From Ichthyophis bannanicus (taxonomy: Eukaryota; Chordata; Amphibia; Gymnophiona; Ichthyophiidae), in contig CM066051.1 in NCBI GenBank assembly GCA_033557465.1, positions 100,417,026-100,481,025 on the forward strand: DNA of 64,000 nt, read 5' to 3'. The notes beneath the pieces were generated by a model. That model ran no database searches. It was not told the DNA's origin and saw only the letters and a list, made by a program, of their open reading frames with translations. Below, piece by piece: positions 47,982-59,065 of the stretch. The translations under genes were made by a program, and so were the position numbers. Position 1 is the first letter of the stretch. Each line of letters opens with the position of its first letter.

Positions 47982-48305
47982 TTTGGATTTTTCTGTGTCA
48001 GTAGAAGGGGGGTAGAGGAAACTGTAAGATAGATGGTGTGGTTTTTGTTATGAATGTTTGCGATAGGCGGTTGCTTCTAATGTGTTTAGGAGAATTAGGA
48101 GTGACACAGTTGATTGAGGGTGAGTTATTGGCAAGAGTAGTACGGGGACTCTGTTGAGTGAAGGTAGTAATTACTGTCAACAGAAGAAGGTACCACAGTA
48201 GCATTAAAGTAGAAAGAGAGTAGCTGTTGGCAACTGTAAATAGTGACAACAGTAAAATTACAGTAGGATGAGAGTAGATACTAGCAACAGTAAAAAATGG
48301 CAACA
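47982..48305 (-). repeat. L2 (copy a) 5' UTR
   Basis: No ORF. It contains repeated ggcaactgtaaatagtgaca / ggcaacattaattacag-like phrases. A 5' UTR retained on an L2 indicates a nearly full-length insertion. Promoter activity is presumed only. Confidence 0.65.
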
Positions 48306-48470
48306 TTAATTACAGTATATATACAGTTTATATTGTGTCTTTTGAATATGGTGCATATCGGTTGAAGGTATAGGTTAAAAAGGAGGGCAGAAAGTGCGGA
48401 GCCCTGTGGTATTCCCTGTTCTTGTGAGAAAGGTGACGATGTAACTTGATCAATTTGTACATATTGATCA
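48306..48470 (-). pseudogene. L2 (copy b) RT 5' remainder
   Basis: Reverse reading QIDQVTSSPFSQEQGIPQGS, ALSALLFNLYLQPICTIF, continuous with copy b on the far side of copy a. Confidence 0.8.
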
Positions 48471-49605
48471 AGATAGAAAGCAGAGGGTAGTGCTAAATGG
48501 CCAGTTTTCCCAATGAAGAAAGGTGAACATTGGAGTAGCCCAGGTATCTGCGCTGGGTCTGCTGCTTTTTAACATATTCGTAAATGATCTGTAAATGCAA
48601 ATACAAGTGAGGTAATCAAATTTGCAGATGAGACAAAATTATTCAAAGTTGTTAAAATCCAAGAGGATTGTGAAAAATTGTAAGAGGATCTTGATAAATT
48701 GGAAGATTGGGCATCCAAATGGTACAGTAAATGAAATTTAATGTGGACAAGTGCAAAGTTTTGCACCTAGGAAAGAACAACCCAAACTATGGTTATATGA
48801 TGCAAGGTTCAACATTAGGAACCATCACCCAGGAAAAAGATTTAGGCTTTATTGTGGATAGTATGTTAAAAGCCTCGGCCCACTGTGCAGCGGCGGCCAA
48901 GAGAGCAAATAGAATGCTAAGTATCATAAGGAAAGGAATGGAAAATAAAGGATATTATAATGCCTCTGTATCGGTCCATGGTGCAACTGCGGCTTGAATA
49001 TTGTGTGCAATTCTGGTCGCCATATCTTAAAAAGGATATAGCTTTAGTAGAAAAGGTACAGGGAAGAGACACCAAAATGGTAAAGGGGATGGAAGGATAC
49101 CCCTATGAAGAGGCTAGAAAGGTTAGGGCTCTTCAACATGGAAGAGAGACGGCTGAGGGGAGATATGATAGAGGTCTGTAAATTAATGAATGGCGTGGAA
49201 CGGGTAAATGTAGATTGATTGATTGTTTATGCCATCAAAATATAGAAAGACTAGGGGACATGCAATGAAACTAGAGTGTAACTTATTTAAGACTAATAAG
49301 AGAAAATATTTTTTCACTGAACGTGTAATCAAACTCTGGAATTCATTATCAGAAGATGTAGTAAAAGCTATTAGTGTAGCTGGGTTTGAAATAGGTTTAG
49401 AAAAGTTCCTGGGGGAAAGGTCCATAAGCTATTATAAAAAGGGACACAGGCAATCCACTGCTTCCCCCATACAAGCATTCTGGAACCTCTGTCTTTTGGG
49501 GAAGCTGCTAGGTACTTGTGACCTAGATTGGCCACTGTTGGAAACAGGATACTGGGCTTGATGGACTTTGGTCTGACCAAGTATGGTACATATTATGTTC
49601 TTATA
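48471..49605 (+). pseudogene. CR1 (first family) RT remainder and 3' UTR
   Basis: Resumes with RKQRV-VLNGQFSQ, then [70 protein letters not shown] to SISYYKK, and the CR1 3' UTR ending in ttatgttcttat at 49605. Confidence 0.88.
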
Positions 49606-49835
49606 AGGAGCTGCAGAATGAATGCACGGATAGGTCAGCGGGAGAAGTTTGAACTGAATGCGGAAACAGATAGGGAGTCAATGAAGTGATTTGAGAAGAG
49701 GGGTAATATGAGCATGATGAGGCTGGCGGAAGATTAGTTACGCAGCAGAGTATTGAACAGACTGAAGGGGAGAGAGATGACCCAGAGAGAGATAAGCAAG
49801 GAGTAGGCTACAATAGTCTAGAGGGGAGGTGACTA
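49606..49835 (-). mobile_element. LINE fragment (same family as 4796-5330)
   Basis: The reverse reading contains [12 protein letters not shown], stop, [16 protein letters not shown], matching 4960-5090. No ends can be seen. Confidence 0.7.
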
Positions 49836-50482
49836 GCAAGTGGATTAAGGGTTTAGTAGTGTATTCAGAAAGGGATGAATTTTGCTAGTGTTATAGATAA
49901 AACCCTGTTGTTTCTTTCTCTATCTATTGGATGTGTATGAAAAAGGAGGGAGGCATCAAAGATGACCCCAGGGGTGCCTGTGGGCAGATGGCCTCTCACC
50001 CTGACCAATGGAGGATGTGGCTGAGATCTACAGGCTCCATGTGGGCTGTCAGGATTTGCCATTTCCATGAGGTATTCTTTTAGAGTTGCTGGAAGGAGGG
50101 AGTATGGGAGGTCCTGTGTGCGTGATGAGTATTACTGGGAGATCACAGGGGGTTGTTCTATAGGCAGAGCTATGCTGCCTGACTTTTCCCCCATATGCCA
50201 ACTGCCCTGATTCTATTGACAGTATCACAGGACCCATAATGCATTAGAATAGGATTGTAGAACCCCAGGAGTCATCTAACATCATCTCCCTCCTGGAATA
50301 GGGTAACTTGGCAGTTAAGTCTGAGGTTGAGGCACTGCTGTCCAGATGTGAATAGTGGGCATGGGAAAGCTACTGGTCCTGATGGCTTTAGGGCAGGAAT
50401 AACCAAAGCCGTGGAAATGAATGTCAGGAAAGACTGATATAACTCCAGATATTGCATGTCACAAGGGGACAGTGTCCACAGT
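49836..50482. other. non-coding DNA with a decayed MITE arm
   Basis: No gene. The block 50195-50325 (acccataatgcattagaata, tccctcctggaatagggtaa, cttggcagtt) resembles one arm of the palindromic elements that follow. Confidence 0.5.
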
Positions 50483-50678
50483 AGGGTTGCCAACTGGCTC
50501 TAGATTAGTCAGACAGGCTTGATCCAGTCCTGGGTTCACCTCACTACATGCAGGGACTTGTAGCCTTGCTTTTCTTATGGTGTGCAAGAGTATCAGAACT
50601 ACAGGTCCCTCCATGCAATATGTTAAACCAAGGACTGGATCATACTTGTCAGGCGAATCTGGAACAAGTTGGCAACCT
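50483..50678. mobile_element. palindromic MITE-like element, copy 1
   Basis: The left arm agggttgccaactggctcta, then gatccagtcctgggttcacc, is mirrored by aaccaaggactggatcatac and tggaacaagttggcaacct. The whole 196 bp is an imperfect hairpin without coding capacity. Confidence 0.75.
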
Positions 50679-50879
50679 GTGGAGGCATCTTCTCTCCCAG
50701 GTCACTCTGAAAATGCTGATCCAGGCCTGAGTTTGCCTCAATGCAATTCATAGAACTGTAGTTGTGGACTACCCTAGGAAAACCAGGAAACTTTACTTTG
50801 CGGCAGGCAGTGAGAGCTCAATGAGGCCTGGATGAAGAGGTGACCCAAGGCAGGGCCTTGTTCCACTGAGAACAGATTC

Positions 50880-51091
50880 AGAGTTGCTAAGTTAACCCAC
50901 TTCCAGGAGGAGACTTTTTGTCCTTTCTGGTGTTAAATTTGCATTGCAATGCAGTGTGGTGTTTGCAGTCCCTGATTTTACCCATTGGAATCAGTGTTGC
51001 AGGCCCCATAATGTATTAAAATGAGATGGTCAGAAATCCAGGACTGGCTTAAAATCTTACTCCTGGAACTGGGCAACTTGACAACTCTGCA
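50880..51091. mobile_element. palindromic MITE-like element, copy 2
   Basis: Left arm gagttgctaagttaacccac, ttccaggaggagac; right arm inverse in ttactcctggaactgggcaa and cttgacaactctgcag. Same ends as copy 1 (gttgccaa / ttggcaac). Confidence 0.7.
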
Positions 51092-51364
51092 GATTTGATT
51101 TGATGTTTTACCTCACACAACAAATAGCGAAGGGGATGACGAAAATAAAAGAACTGTTCAACAATTAGCTCTATTGAAACAGAAAACATAACAAAATTAT
51201 TACAGAAATAAAAAGTAACATGAATTAAGACTCCCCAACCAAACAATGGGAATAGGGAGGTAGAGTTAGAAAACTCAGGGTGCATTATCCGAGTCTGAGA
51301 AGGTCATGTAATGCCTGTGGTGCAGTGACATCATCAGAGTGAGTCCACTACCCACAATGCCCTT

Positions 51365-51550
51365 GGACAGTCAAGCTCCCCATTTCCAGGAGGGAGCTAT
51401 TGGGTTCATCCTGGTGCATTATGGGGACCTGCAACATTATATTGAATCAGACACTACAAATCCCACATTGCTTTGGGATGTGACTTCAAAACCAGAACTG
51501 GCCACAAGGAGTCTCCCTTCTGGAACTGAGTAACTTGGAAGCTCTGCAGC
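51365..51550. mobile_element. palindromic MITE-like element, copy 3
   Basis: Left arm tcaagctccccatttccagg, agggagctattgggttcatc; right arm inverse in aaggagtctcccttctggaa and ctgagtaacttggaagctct. More diverged than copies 1 and 2. Confidence 0.6.
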
Positions 51551-52114
51551 AGTCTCTGGTATCCACAGGCAGCTGTACTCTCTGTGTTGTCCTGTAGTCT
51601 CACTCCCTATGATTTCTGTGTTTTGCTGCAGTCTCACAACTATTTCCAGCTCTGATATTTTCATTTCCCTGTGCTGTCTGTGCTATGATACAGCATCTCA
51701 GCTTTTTTCAGCTCACTGTGATGTAGTCTCTGGTATTTTCAGTTTCTGTGCTGTCTAGGGCCATGTGGGAGGTTTAGCACAGATCTTAGCATGGATTCTG
51801 CGCACAATTTTCTGCGCTAGCATCCCACCCTATGTGGAAAGGAGTTTAATACACAAGAAAACTTTACTCACAGATCGTGTAGACCTCGGTGCACTGCTCA
51901 TTTAAATCCACTGCTAATGCAGGAATTAGCTATTGGACTCGGAAGAAAAGAAGTGTGCAGAAGACTTCAAGGCCGAGCGCAGTTTTCTAAGGCTGGGGTT
52001 TAGCGCATAGTCTCAGTAGGAGTAGAAAGTTTGCGTGTTCTGCAGTGACTAGCGTTAATGAGGGTTTCCTGCCTGTTTCTTCTTTTTTTGTGCGAAGGGG
52101 ATGAGTCAAAGTGA
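51551..52114. other. non-coding DNA, loosely repetitive
   Basis: 51540-51760 repeats phrases such as cagtctctggtat and ctgtgctgtct, a decayed minisatellite. No gene seen from 51760 to 52114. Confidence 0.45.
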
Positions 52115-52414
52115 ACAGTAGGGGGATAAGGAGCTGAGGTGAATCACATTGTCGTACGCAGGGCTAAGGGGAGGTGCCGTGACTGTGAAATGATCGGCGA
52201 TGTGCTTGCCTGCAGAAATCTACATGATGCCTTTCGGTGCAGAGCAAACATTTGGCACTTCAGATATGGACATCATGAGGGTGTTTTTTAGACAGGACGT
52301 CCAAGTTAAGTCAGGGGGGGGGGTGTCCAGGGGCTGTCTATGTCTCTGGCTGATTTCAGGAATGTGGACATGCATGTGGGCAGGCACATTAGACATCCCC
52401 GTTAGCGACACTTG
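52115..52414. repeat. ~300-bp dispersed repeat, copy 1
   Basis: Nearly identical to 56588-56882 from acagtagggggataaggagc through gttagcgacacttg. A run of nine G near 52315 replaces shorter sequence in copy 2. Direct orientation. Confidence 0.88.
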
Positions 52415-53009
52415 TGTCGGGGGTGTCCATCTCTGCAAGGAAGCATAAGGGGACGTCCAGTGGCAGAGCAAAGATGAAAGATGAGCCCCCATTCTCCATC
52501 AGTGTTTGCTGACATATGGTGAAATACAGGGGCTAATAGTGTAGCTCCTTCTCAACACCTTCCAGGCATTTGCCTGACCAAACGAGCAGCTCTTAGATGC
52601 CTGTTCTTACCTAGGGCAGGTTTAAGTTTAGACACAATTCGGGATGTCTAGGGCATTTCTGGGATTCAACGGGGATATCCAGGTCTGTAGGAAAGCCCCA
52701 GCCATGCCTCCGTCACATCCCCGTTCAGACTTGGACATCCTTGTGTTGAGAACATCCACAAGCCTGGCTTCAAAAATGTCTCTGGAGCCATCTCTGTGAT
52801 TTGGACGTCTGCAGGCCCATATGGAGATGTCCAAACTGCGAATAGCTCTTTTAAAACATCACCCCTAATGCACAGACTCCTTTAGGGCTCAGGAGAGTCT
52901 CTGCACAAAATATCGATTCTTCTGCTAATGCACGCCTGATGTATGCATATTCTCATGATGATCAGCGTGTTCTACCATGTTTGCGTACATTATTGCACAC
53001 TGTTATAAA
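52415..53009. other. non-coding DNA
   Basis: Contains several phrases like ggacatcc / tggacgtctg that echo the 52115 repeat, probably a longer decayed element. No gene recognised. Confidence 0.45.
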
Positions 53010-53836
53010 GGACTCCTCAATAACCTCCCCTCCCCAACCTCCATAACCTTAAACAACATCTAAATCAATGTGAAACCAGAATTGAGGTACCTAGGCATCA
53101 TGCTCAACCAGCACCTTTCCTTCAAGACCCAAATAATGACTACAACCAAAACCGTATATTTCAAAACCAAAACCGTACAGCATCTTTGCCCCTTCCTAGA
53201 ATCACCAGATTTCTGGTGCACACTACAAGCCCTCATCCTCTCGCACCTCGACTACTACAACATAATATATCAAGATCTCCAACAGTCCACCCTCCTTCCA
53301 TTACAAACTGCCCTCCACACTGTCACTCACACAATCCAAGGAGCATCCAGACAAGATAGCATCACCCCTATCCTCAGGCTGCTACACTGGCTCCCACTCC
53401 CCAGCAGAGTAAAATACAAAACCCTACTCCTGACACACAAAGTGCTACACGGCCACCCCCCCTACACAACTCCAGCCCTAACAGATCTCATAGACCATCC
53501 ACAACTAACAAGCTCTCCATACCCCAATCCAAGGCAAAGACCAACCAACAAACCTGCCGTAGAGCCTTTGAATGCATCAACCATCTGGAACACTCCCCCA
53601 AACCCCATAAGAAATATCACCGACCTGCACACCTTCCGAAAACACCTGAAAATGTTCCTGTTCACTGAGCACTACGGCCCCACCACACCCCACCCCAGAA
53701 CCCTCACCGGAAATACCAAGCTGCCCTGTACATACGTATGTTATCTGCGATTGAAATGTTACCAGTACATAGTTAAACATTGTTATTATTATTACCTGTA
53801 CATAGTTCTCTACAAGAGCTAAATAAAATAAAAATG
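53010..53836 (+). mobile_element. L2 LINE 3' part (copy d)
   Basis: A 250-codon frame (53070-53822): ELRYLGIMLNQHLSFKTQIM, LILSHLDYYNIIYQDL, LRLLHWLPLPSRVKYKTLLL, LHTFRKHLKMFLFTEHYGPT. This is the RT thumb and C-terminus with no stop over about 200 codons. 3' end gagctaaataaaataaaa at 53817-53836. 5' truncated. Confidence 0.85.
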
Positions 53837-54559
53837 TGTGTAAGATTGCTTGCTGCATTGAGCATAAATATATTTTTATAAGTATTAGAGAACTGTGCAC
53901 CGAGCTACAGCACATGGTTCTAACCCATGGCTTTTAATATCAACCATCTCTGTCAGTTTTTTTTTTTGGGGGGGGGGGGTCCCTGCACTCTCTGCGCTCT
54001 TCTGCAATCTCTGGCATGAAGTCTAAGTGCCAGGGGCGCAGATCTCTTTCCTTCATTAAAATTTGGAATATGGACTCCTCAGAGTCCCAAGTTCCTGGGA
54101 AGATGTGGCAGGTCCCATTTATCATACAATTGCCCATCAGGACAGTATAAGACAGGCAGGGAGGAAATCGTGCAAACACTGGGGAGAGGTGTCTGTCCCT
54201 AGGTACATTAACAACGCTATATAAAATTCATCTCTATAAATATCTAACACACACATGCAGAACTTAAGGGGAGCACCTGGGGACAGCTGCAGGACAATCT
54301 TGTTTTCCAGCACCCCTTGTCTCTTGATATTACAAGCGTAGACCTTCCCGGTTTGCTGGCCACGGCTGGCTGCATCGCCCTCGCTCCTCTTCAGGCACGC
54401 TCGGGACTCAGTTCTTGAGTCCTTCCATAACCTTCTTTAAAACTTGGGGGGGGGGGGAGTAGAAGGAAGAATGTCTTTGCCTTGATGTTAGCAGGAGCAG
54501 GGAGAGGTAGGGGGCTCCCAGGGATCCACTGCAGAAGGCAGGAGTAAAGGGCATCAATT
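53837..54559. other. non-coding DNA
   Basis: No gene or repeat match. Short G-runs (53966-53980, 54448-54458) and a T-run. Confidence 0.5.
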
Positions 54560-54800
54560 TCCGCTGCAGTGTCATCTAGAAGTAAGGAGATCCTGCATTC
54601 TCTAAAGGGAGAACTATTCAGGCAACTGCTAACCAAACGCATTCTGGACCTGGTGCTTACCAATGGGGAGAGTGTTTCTGATATTAAAGTGGGAAATCAT
54701 CTCGCATCCAAGGATCACCAGATGGTGAGGTTCAGTATTAAGACTAGAGCTGATAAAGTCCATTCTAAAGTTGTGCTACCTGTGTGGAAGCAAATGCGAT
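54560..54800 (+). pseudogene. CR1-like endonuclease fragment
   Basis: ELFRQLLTKRILDLVLTNGE, SVSDIKVGNHLASKDHQMVR, FSIKTRADK resemble the end of a CR1 endonuclease (LLDL..N.E...D..VG..L..SDH..V.F.I). The catalytic SDH is KDH here. Confidence 0.6.
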
Positions 54801-54872
54801 TTGCTTTGATTTATATACTGCTTTGATTTCAGGACAAAGCGGTTTATAAATCCTTTTAAATAAAATAAATAA
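54800..54872 (+). mobile_element. short L2 3' tail
   Basis: tttatatactgctttgattt, ggacaaagcggtttataaat and taaataaaataaataaa; forward. Confidence 0.7.
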
Positions 54873-55432
54873 ATTTGCCATTTTACAAACTACGACAGGG
54901 CGGCAGCACTGAATAGTATCTGTGATCCATGGAGCAGCGCAGCAGTCTGGTGGGATTAGGGGCTCTACAGCTAGAGATGTTATGTTGAAATTGAGATATT
55001 GTTCTAATTCTTTGACATATAATTCTGATTTGCGATATTTTACCAGCTGTTTATTTAGTCATAGTGAGTGCCGAGGAGATGGCCTAGGGGTTATTTTCCT
55101 TTCACTTGCACCAATCGGTCTGACGGTTGCTGTGCATACCATTGGCTATCATGAGTATTACAGGCAGTTCTTGCTCAACAAGTTGGGCACTTTGACTGTA
55201 TTTTCACCCGAGGGCATCTTAAACCTCTCCCACTGAAGCCACAGGTTTTCAGCTATGCATAGTAACTTCACTATAGAATAAATGTGCACCCAGTGAATAC
55301 AAATGGACCAACTGGACTCCAGTCTGATTTCCTCTTGCCCCCTCTCTCACTACTGTGTCACTCAAAGTCCTCACTGCTGTTACTCTCTGCCTCAAGCACC
55401 TTCTATGCTGCCGCTGCCCCTCCTCCTGACGT
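54873..55432. other. non-coding DNA
   Basis: No gene or repeat match recognised. Confidence 0.45.
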
Positions 55433-56230
55433 CAGTACCAGGAAAAATGGTAGAAACCATCATAAAGAACAAAATTACTCAGCACGTTAAAACCCTCGGC
55501 CCAGTGTGCAGCGGCGGCCAAGAGAGCAAATAGAATGCTAGGTATGATAAGGAAAGGAATGGAAAATAAAACACAGGATATTATAATGCCTCTGTATCGT
55601 TCCATGGTGAGACCGCACCTTGAATATTGTGTGCAATTCTGGCCGCCGTATCTTAAAAAGGATATAGCGTTATTAGAAAAGGTTCAGAGAAGAGCCACCA
55701 AAATGGTAAAGGGGATGGAAGGATACTCCTCTGAAGAAAGGCTAAAAAGGTTAGGGCTCTTTAACCTGGAAAAGAGACGGCTGAGGGGAGATATGACAGA
55801 AGTCTATAAATTAATGAACGGAGTGGAACGGGTAAACGTAGATCGATTGTTTACCTTATCAGAATATAGAAAGACTAGGGGATATGCAATGAAGCTACAA
55901 GGTAAACTATTTAAGACTAAAAAAAGAAAATATTTTTTCACTCAACGTGTAATCAAACTCTGGAATTTGTTACCGGAGGATGTAGTAAAGGCTGTTAGTG
56001 TAGCTGGGTTTAAAAAAGATTTGGACAAGTTCCTGGAGGAAAGGTCCATAAACCATTATTAAGAAGGGACCCAGGATATCAATGCTTGACCCAGTACAAG
56101 CATTGTGGAACCTGTGTCCCTTGGGGAAACTGCTAGGTACGTATGACCTAGATTGGCCACTGTTGGAAACAGGATCCTGGGCTTGATGGACCTTGGTCTG
56201 ACCCAGTATGGCATCTCTTAGGTTCTTCTA
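55433..56230 (+). mobile_element. CR1 (first family) with internal deletion
   Basis: Starts in [18 protein letters not shown] and jumps to CSGGQESK / [20 protein letters not shown], so about 0.6 kb including FADD is missing. An intact 175-codon 3' frame (55535-56062) reads [60 protein letters not shown] to SINHY, then the complete 3' UTR. Low divergence from other copies. Confidence 0.9.
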
Positions 56231-56399
56231 AGTACAAGGGAGGCCTCTGCCCTTCTTGTCCAAAATGGCAGAAATCTGCCTGACGCCAAGGGACATCACC
56301 GATGCCCTCAGAGTCTTGCCAGGACGGAGGGAACATACGGCAGCAGAGGTCAGTGCAGAAAGTGCTGCCTTGTCAGCAAGCTACAGGTTTTCTACAATT

Positions 56400-56587
56400 A
56401 CATACCAGGGAGAAAAAGCAACAAGAGGCATAAGGGGAAGAAAATGTAGATGCCTGGAGACTGGCTGACTGGTGGTTCAGTCACTAGAGGGCTTTACTCC
56501 ACTATAGAAAGTTATGGGGTTGACTCTACCTTAGCCATAAGCATAAATATCTTTTAAAACCAAATCAGGAATAAGAGGCATAAGGGG
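56400..56587 (+). repeat. tRNA-like SINE head, unit 1
   Basis: gactggctgactggtggttc... agtcactagagggc and ggggttgactctacc parallel the unit at 58303 (box A and B decayed). Flanked by aagaggcataaggggaa-like phrases shared with units 2 and 3. Confidence 0.55.
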
Positions 56588-56882
56588 ACAGTAGGGGGAT
56601 AAGGAGCTGAGGTGAATCACATTGTCGTACGCAGGGCTAAGGGGAGGTGCCGTGACTGTGAAATGATCGGCGATGTGCTTGCCTGCAGAAATCTACATGA
56701 TGCCTTTCGGTGCACAGCAAACATTTGGCACTTCAGATATGGACATCATGAGGGTGTTTTTTAGACAGGACGTCCAAGTTAAGTCGGGGGCTGTCCAGGG
56801 GCCATCTGTGTCTCTGGCTGATTTCAGGAACATGGACACACATGTGGGCAGGCACATTAGACATCCCCGTTAGCGACACTTG
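56588..56882. repeat. ~300-bp dispersed repeat, copy 2
   Basis: Matches 52115-52414 along its whole length with a few substitutions and one short indel. Inserted between units 1 and 2 of the tRNA-like array. Confidence 0.88.
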
Positions 56883-56904
56883 CTAGGTGGGACTGGAAAG
56901 ACGA

Positions 56905-57054
56905 CCTACTTACGTTCTAAATCCAAATCAAGGCATGAGAGGTATAATAGGGAAGAAAAGCACAACTTTAGAGACTAGCTGACTGGTGGCTCAGCAGCTA
57001 GGAGGCTTTACTCCTAATATAGGAGGTTTTGTGTTTGAGTCTAGGTGGAGGCTT
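56905..57054 (+). repeat. tRNA-like SINE head, unit 2
   Basis: gactggtggctcagcagcta (box A) and gtgtttgagtctagg (box B, degenerate), preceded by aaatcaaggcatgagaggta as in unit 3. Confidence 0.6.
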
Positions 57055-58232
57055 GAAAAAAGGGAGTTGGACCAAGGGAGAGCTCTAGATGTGGTGTATT
57101 TAGATTTCACTGTTCCTCACAGGCGACTTATAAACAAACTGAGCACCCTAGGGATGGACCCTTAAGTTACTGCTTGGGTTAGAAATTGGTTGGGTGGGAG
57201 GCGACAAAGAGTACAAGTAAATGGAGCTCACTCTGAGGAGAAGGATGTTATCAGTGGTGTGCCCCAGGGATCTGTCCTTGGTCCGATTCTTTTTAACATC
57301 TTTGTTAGTGATATAGCGGAAGGGCTGTCGGGTAAGGTTTGCCTCTTTGCAGATGATAACAAAATCTGCAATAGAGTAGACACCCAGGAAGGTGTAGATA
57401 ACATGAGGAGGGATCTAGCTAAGCTTGAAGAATGGTCTAGAATTTGGCAGCTGGGATTTAATGTTAAAAATGTAAGGTCATGCATTTGGGCTGCAGCAAT
57501 CCAAGGGAGCAATACAGTATAGGAGGTGAAGTACTTTTGTCCACTAAAGAAGAGCGGGACCTAGGCGTGGTTGTGTCTGATGATCTTAAAGTAGCTAAAC
57601 AGGTAGAAAAGGCGACGGCAAAAGCTAGAAGGATGCTTGGGTGCATACGGAGAGGAATGGCTAGCAGAAAAAAGGAGGTGATAATGCCTCTGTATAAGTC
57701 TTTGGTGCAACCTCATTTGGAGTATAGTGTGCAATTCTGGAGATCGCACCTTCAAAAGGATGTGAACAGGATGGAGTCGGTGCAGAGGGTGGCTACTAAA
57801 ATGATTAATGGGCTTCATTATAAAGCATATGAGGACAGACTTAAGGATCTTAATATGTACACCTTAGAGGAAAGGCGGGATAGAGGTGATATGATTGAGA
57901 TGTTTAAATACCTGCGTGGCATAAATGTTCAGGGAGAGAGCCTCTTTCAATTGAAAGCAAGTTCTGCTACGAGGGGACATGGGATGAGGGTGAAGGGAGA
58001 TAGATTCAGGAGTGATATGCGGAAATATTTCTTTACAGAAACAGTAGTGGATCCATGGAATAGTCTCCCAGTGGAGGTGGTAGAGATGAGGACAGTAACT
58101 GAATTCAAAAAAGCATGGGACCAACACAGAGGATCTCTAAAGGTAAAAAGTGAACTGTTGTAATGGAAGGACAGACTAGATAGGCCATGTGGTTTTTTTC
58201 TGTCATCATGTTTCTATGTTTCTAAAAGTCTT
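57055..58232 (+). mobile_element. CR1-type LINE, second family (copy 2)
   Basis: LDQGRALDVVYLDF, then a short deletion, [28 protein letters not shown] (FADD kept), RRDLAKLEEWSRIWQLGFNV. A second 227-codon frame (57480-58163) covers the thumb: DLGVVVSDDLKVAKQVEKAT, PLYKSLVQPHLEYSVQFW, DLNMYTLEERRDRGDMIEMF, KYFFTETVVDPWNSLPVEVV. One frameshift near 57470. 3' tail as in copy 1. 5' truncated. Confidence 0.88.
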
Positions 58233-58400
58233 AATTATGTTTTAAAGCCACATCAAGGAATAAGAAGATAAGGGGACGAAAAAGTAAAAGGCTGGAGACT
58301 GGCTGACTGGTGGCTCAGCAGCTAAAGGGCCTTTACTCCAATATAGGAGGTTGTGGGTTCGAGTCTAGCTTAGCCAGAAGCTAGGTGGGGCCAGCGCAGG
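58233..58400 (+). repeat. tRNA-like SINE head, unit 3 (best preserved)
   Basis: Box A tggctcagcagc at 58311-58322 and box B ggttcgagtc at 58356-58365 have pol III promoter spacing (about 34 bp between). No cloverleaf-perfect tRNA; taken as a SINE head. Flanking phrases repeat those of units 1 and 2. Confidence 0.65.
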
Positions 58401-58570
58401 TAAGTGGTGTGGGTGGATGGGGAGGAGGGGGTTAGATAGACCTGCATATCAAGTATATTGGGGGAAAACCTGATAACTGACGAGAGCCACCAGCAGCCAG
58501 GGTTATGCTGAAATTTCCTATGAAAAATGGTCAAATTTTTCCTAAAACTACCCTCCTCATGTCACTGTGA

Positions 58571-58655
58571 GCACTAACACCTCTCCTTTGCTGGGAATTG
58601 AACTCACAGCCTTGGGGATACGAAGCACACTCCCAACCACTGGGCCACCAAGGCT
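58571..58655 (-). repeat. tRNA-like segment, reverse
   Basis: Reverse strand: gtggcccagtggttgggagt (box A) and gagttcaattcccagc (box B). Resembles a tRNA-derived SINE head. Confidence 0.55.
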
Positions 58656-58740
58656 TTTCACATACAACCCTCTTCGGATCTTCTATTTGTCCTTCGCTGC
58701 CTCCAGAGTCCTCTAGGAGTGATAAGATTCCCTGAACAGA

Positions 58741-58832
58741 GTCTACTACCCACAAGCTACCAGTGGTGTAACGGCAAGTCAGTCCCTACCCAAGTGCAGT
58801 GCTGGGGGCTACCGGTTCAAGACTCAGCTGTG
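58741..58832 (+). repeat. tRNA-like segment, forward
   Basis: accagtggtgtaacggcaag (box A-like) and ccggttcaagactc (box B-like). Likely the head of another SINE. Confidence 0.5.
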
Positions 58833-58849
58833 GATCTTTCAATTTAGTA

Positions 58850-59065
58850 TCTTTTTTATTTAAGTGCTGTCAAGTCCATGCAGACTTCTGGCCACCAGTA
58901 GCCCTGGGATTTCTTGACAAGGTATAAAAAGAAGTAGATTGTTAGGCCGTGTTTTCCAAGGCAATGGAGGGTAAAATGATTTGTCCAACATCACAGAGTA
59001 TCAGCAGCATCAAACGCTGATTGTTTGGGTATTGGGCTGTTGCTTTAACCACTAGTCGTGTATTA
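58850..59065 (-). mobile_element. SINE, reverse, with a different tail
   Basis: Reverse strand: cgactagtggttaaagcaac (box A remnant), gatgttggacaaatcatttt then accctccattgcc (MIR/CORE-like), ending tctgcatggacttgacagca cttaaataaa. The ending recalls SINEs with a '...gaatcgactcgacggcac' tail. Family name uncertain. Confidence 0.55.

Larger units (their letters stand above)
44536..48305 (-). mobile_element. L2 LINE (copy a), near full length, inside L2 copy b
   Basis: Reverse strand, 3.5 kb without its own SINE insertion. 3' UTR 44536-44745, ORF2 from 47981 to 44747, 5' UTR 47982-48305. Endonuclease, linker and RT regions are present with about three frame breaks. L2 copy b resumes at 48306 with the RT segment QGIPQGSALSALLFNLYL, confirming the nesting. 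Confidence 0.86.

Noticed and set aside
58303..58372. Functional tRNA gene
   Set aside because: Boxes A and B are present but acceptor-stem pairing and a clean anticodon arm are not convincing, and similar units with shared flanks nearby indicate a SINE.
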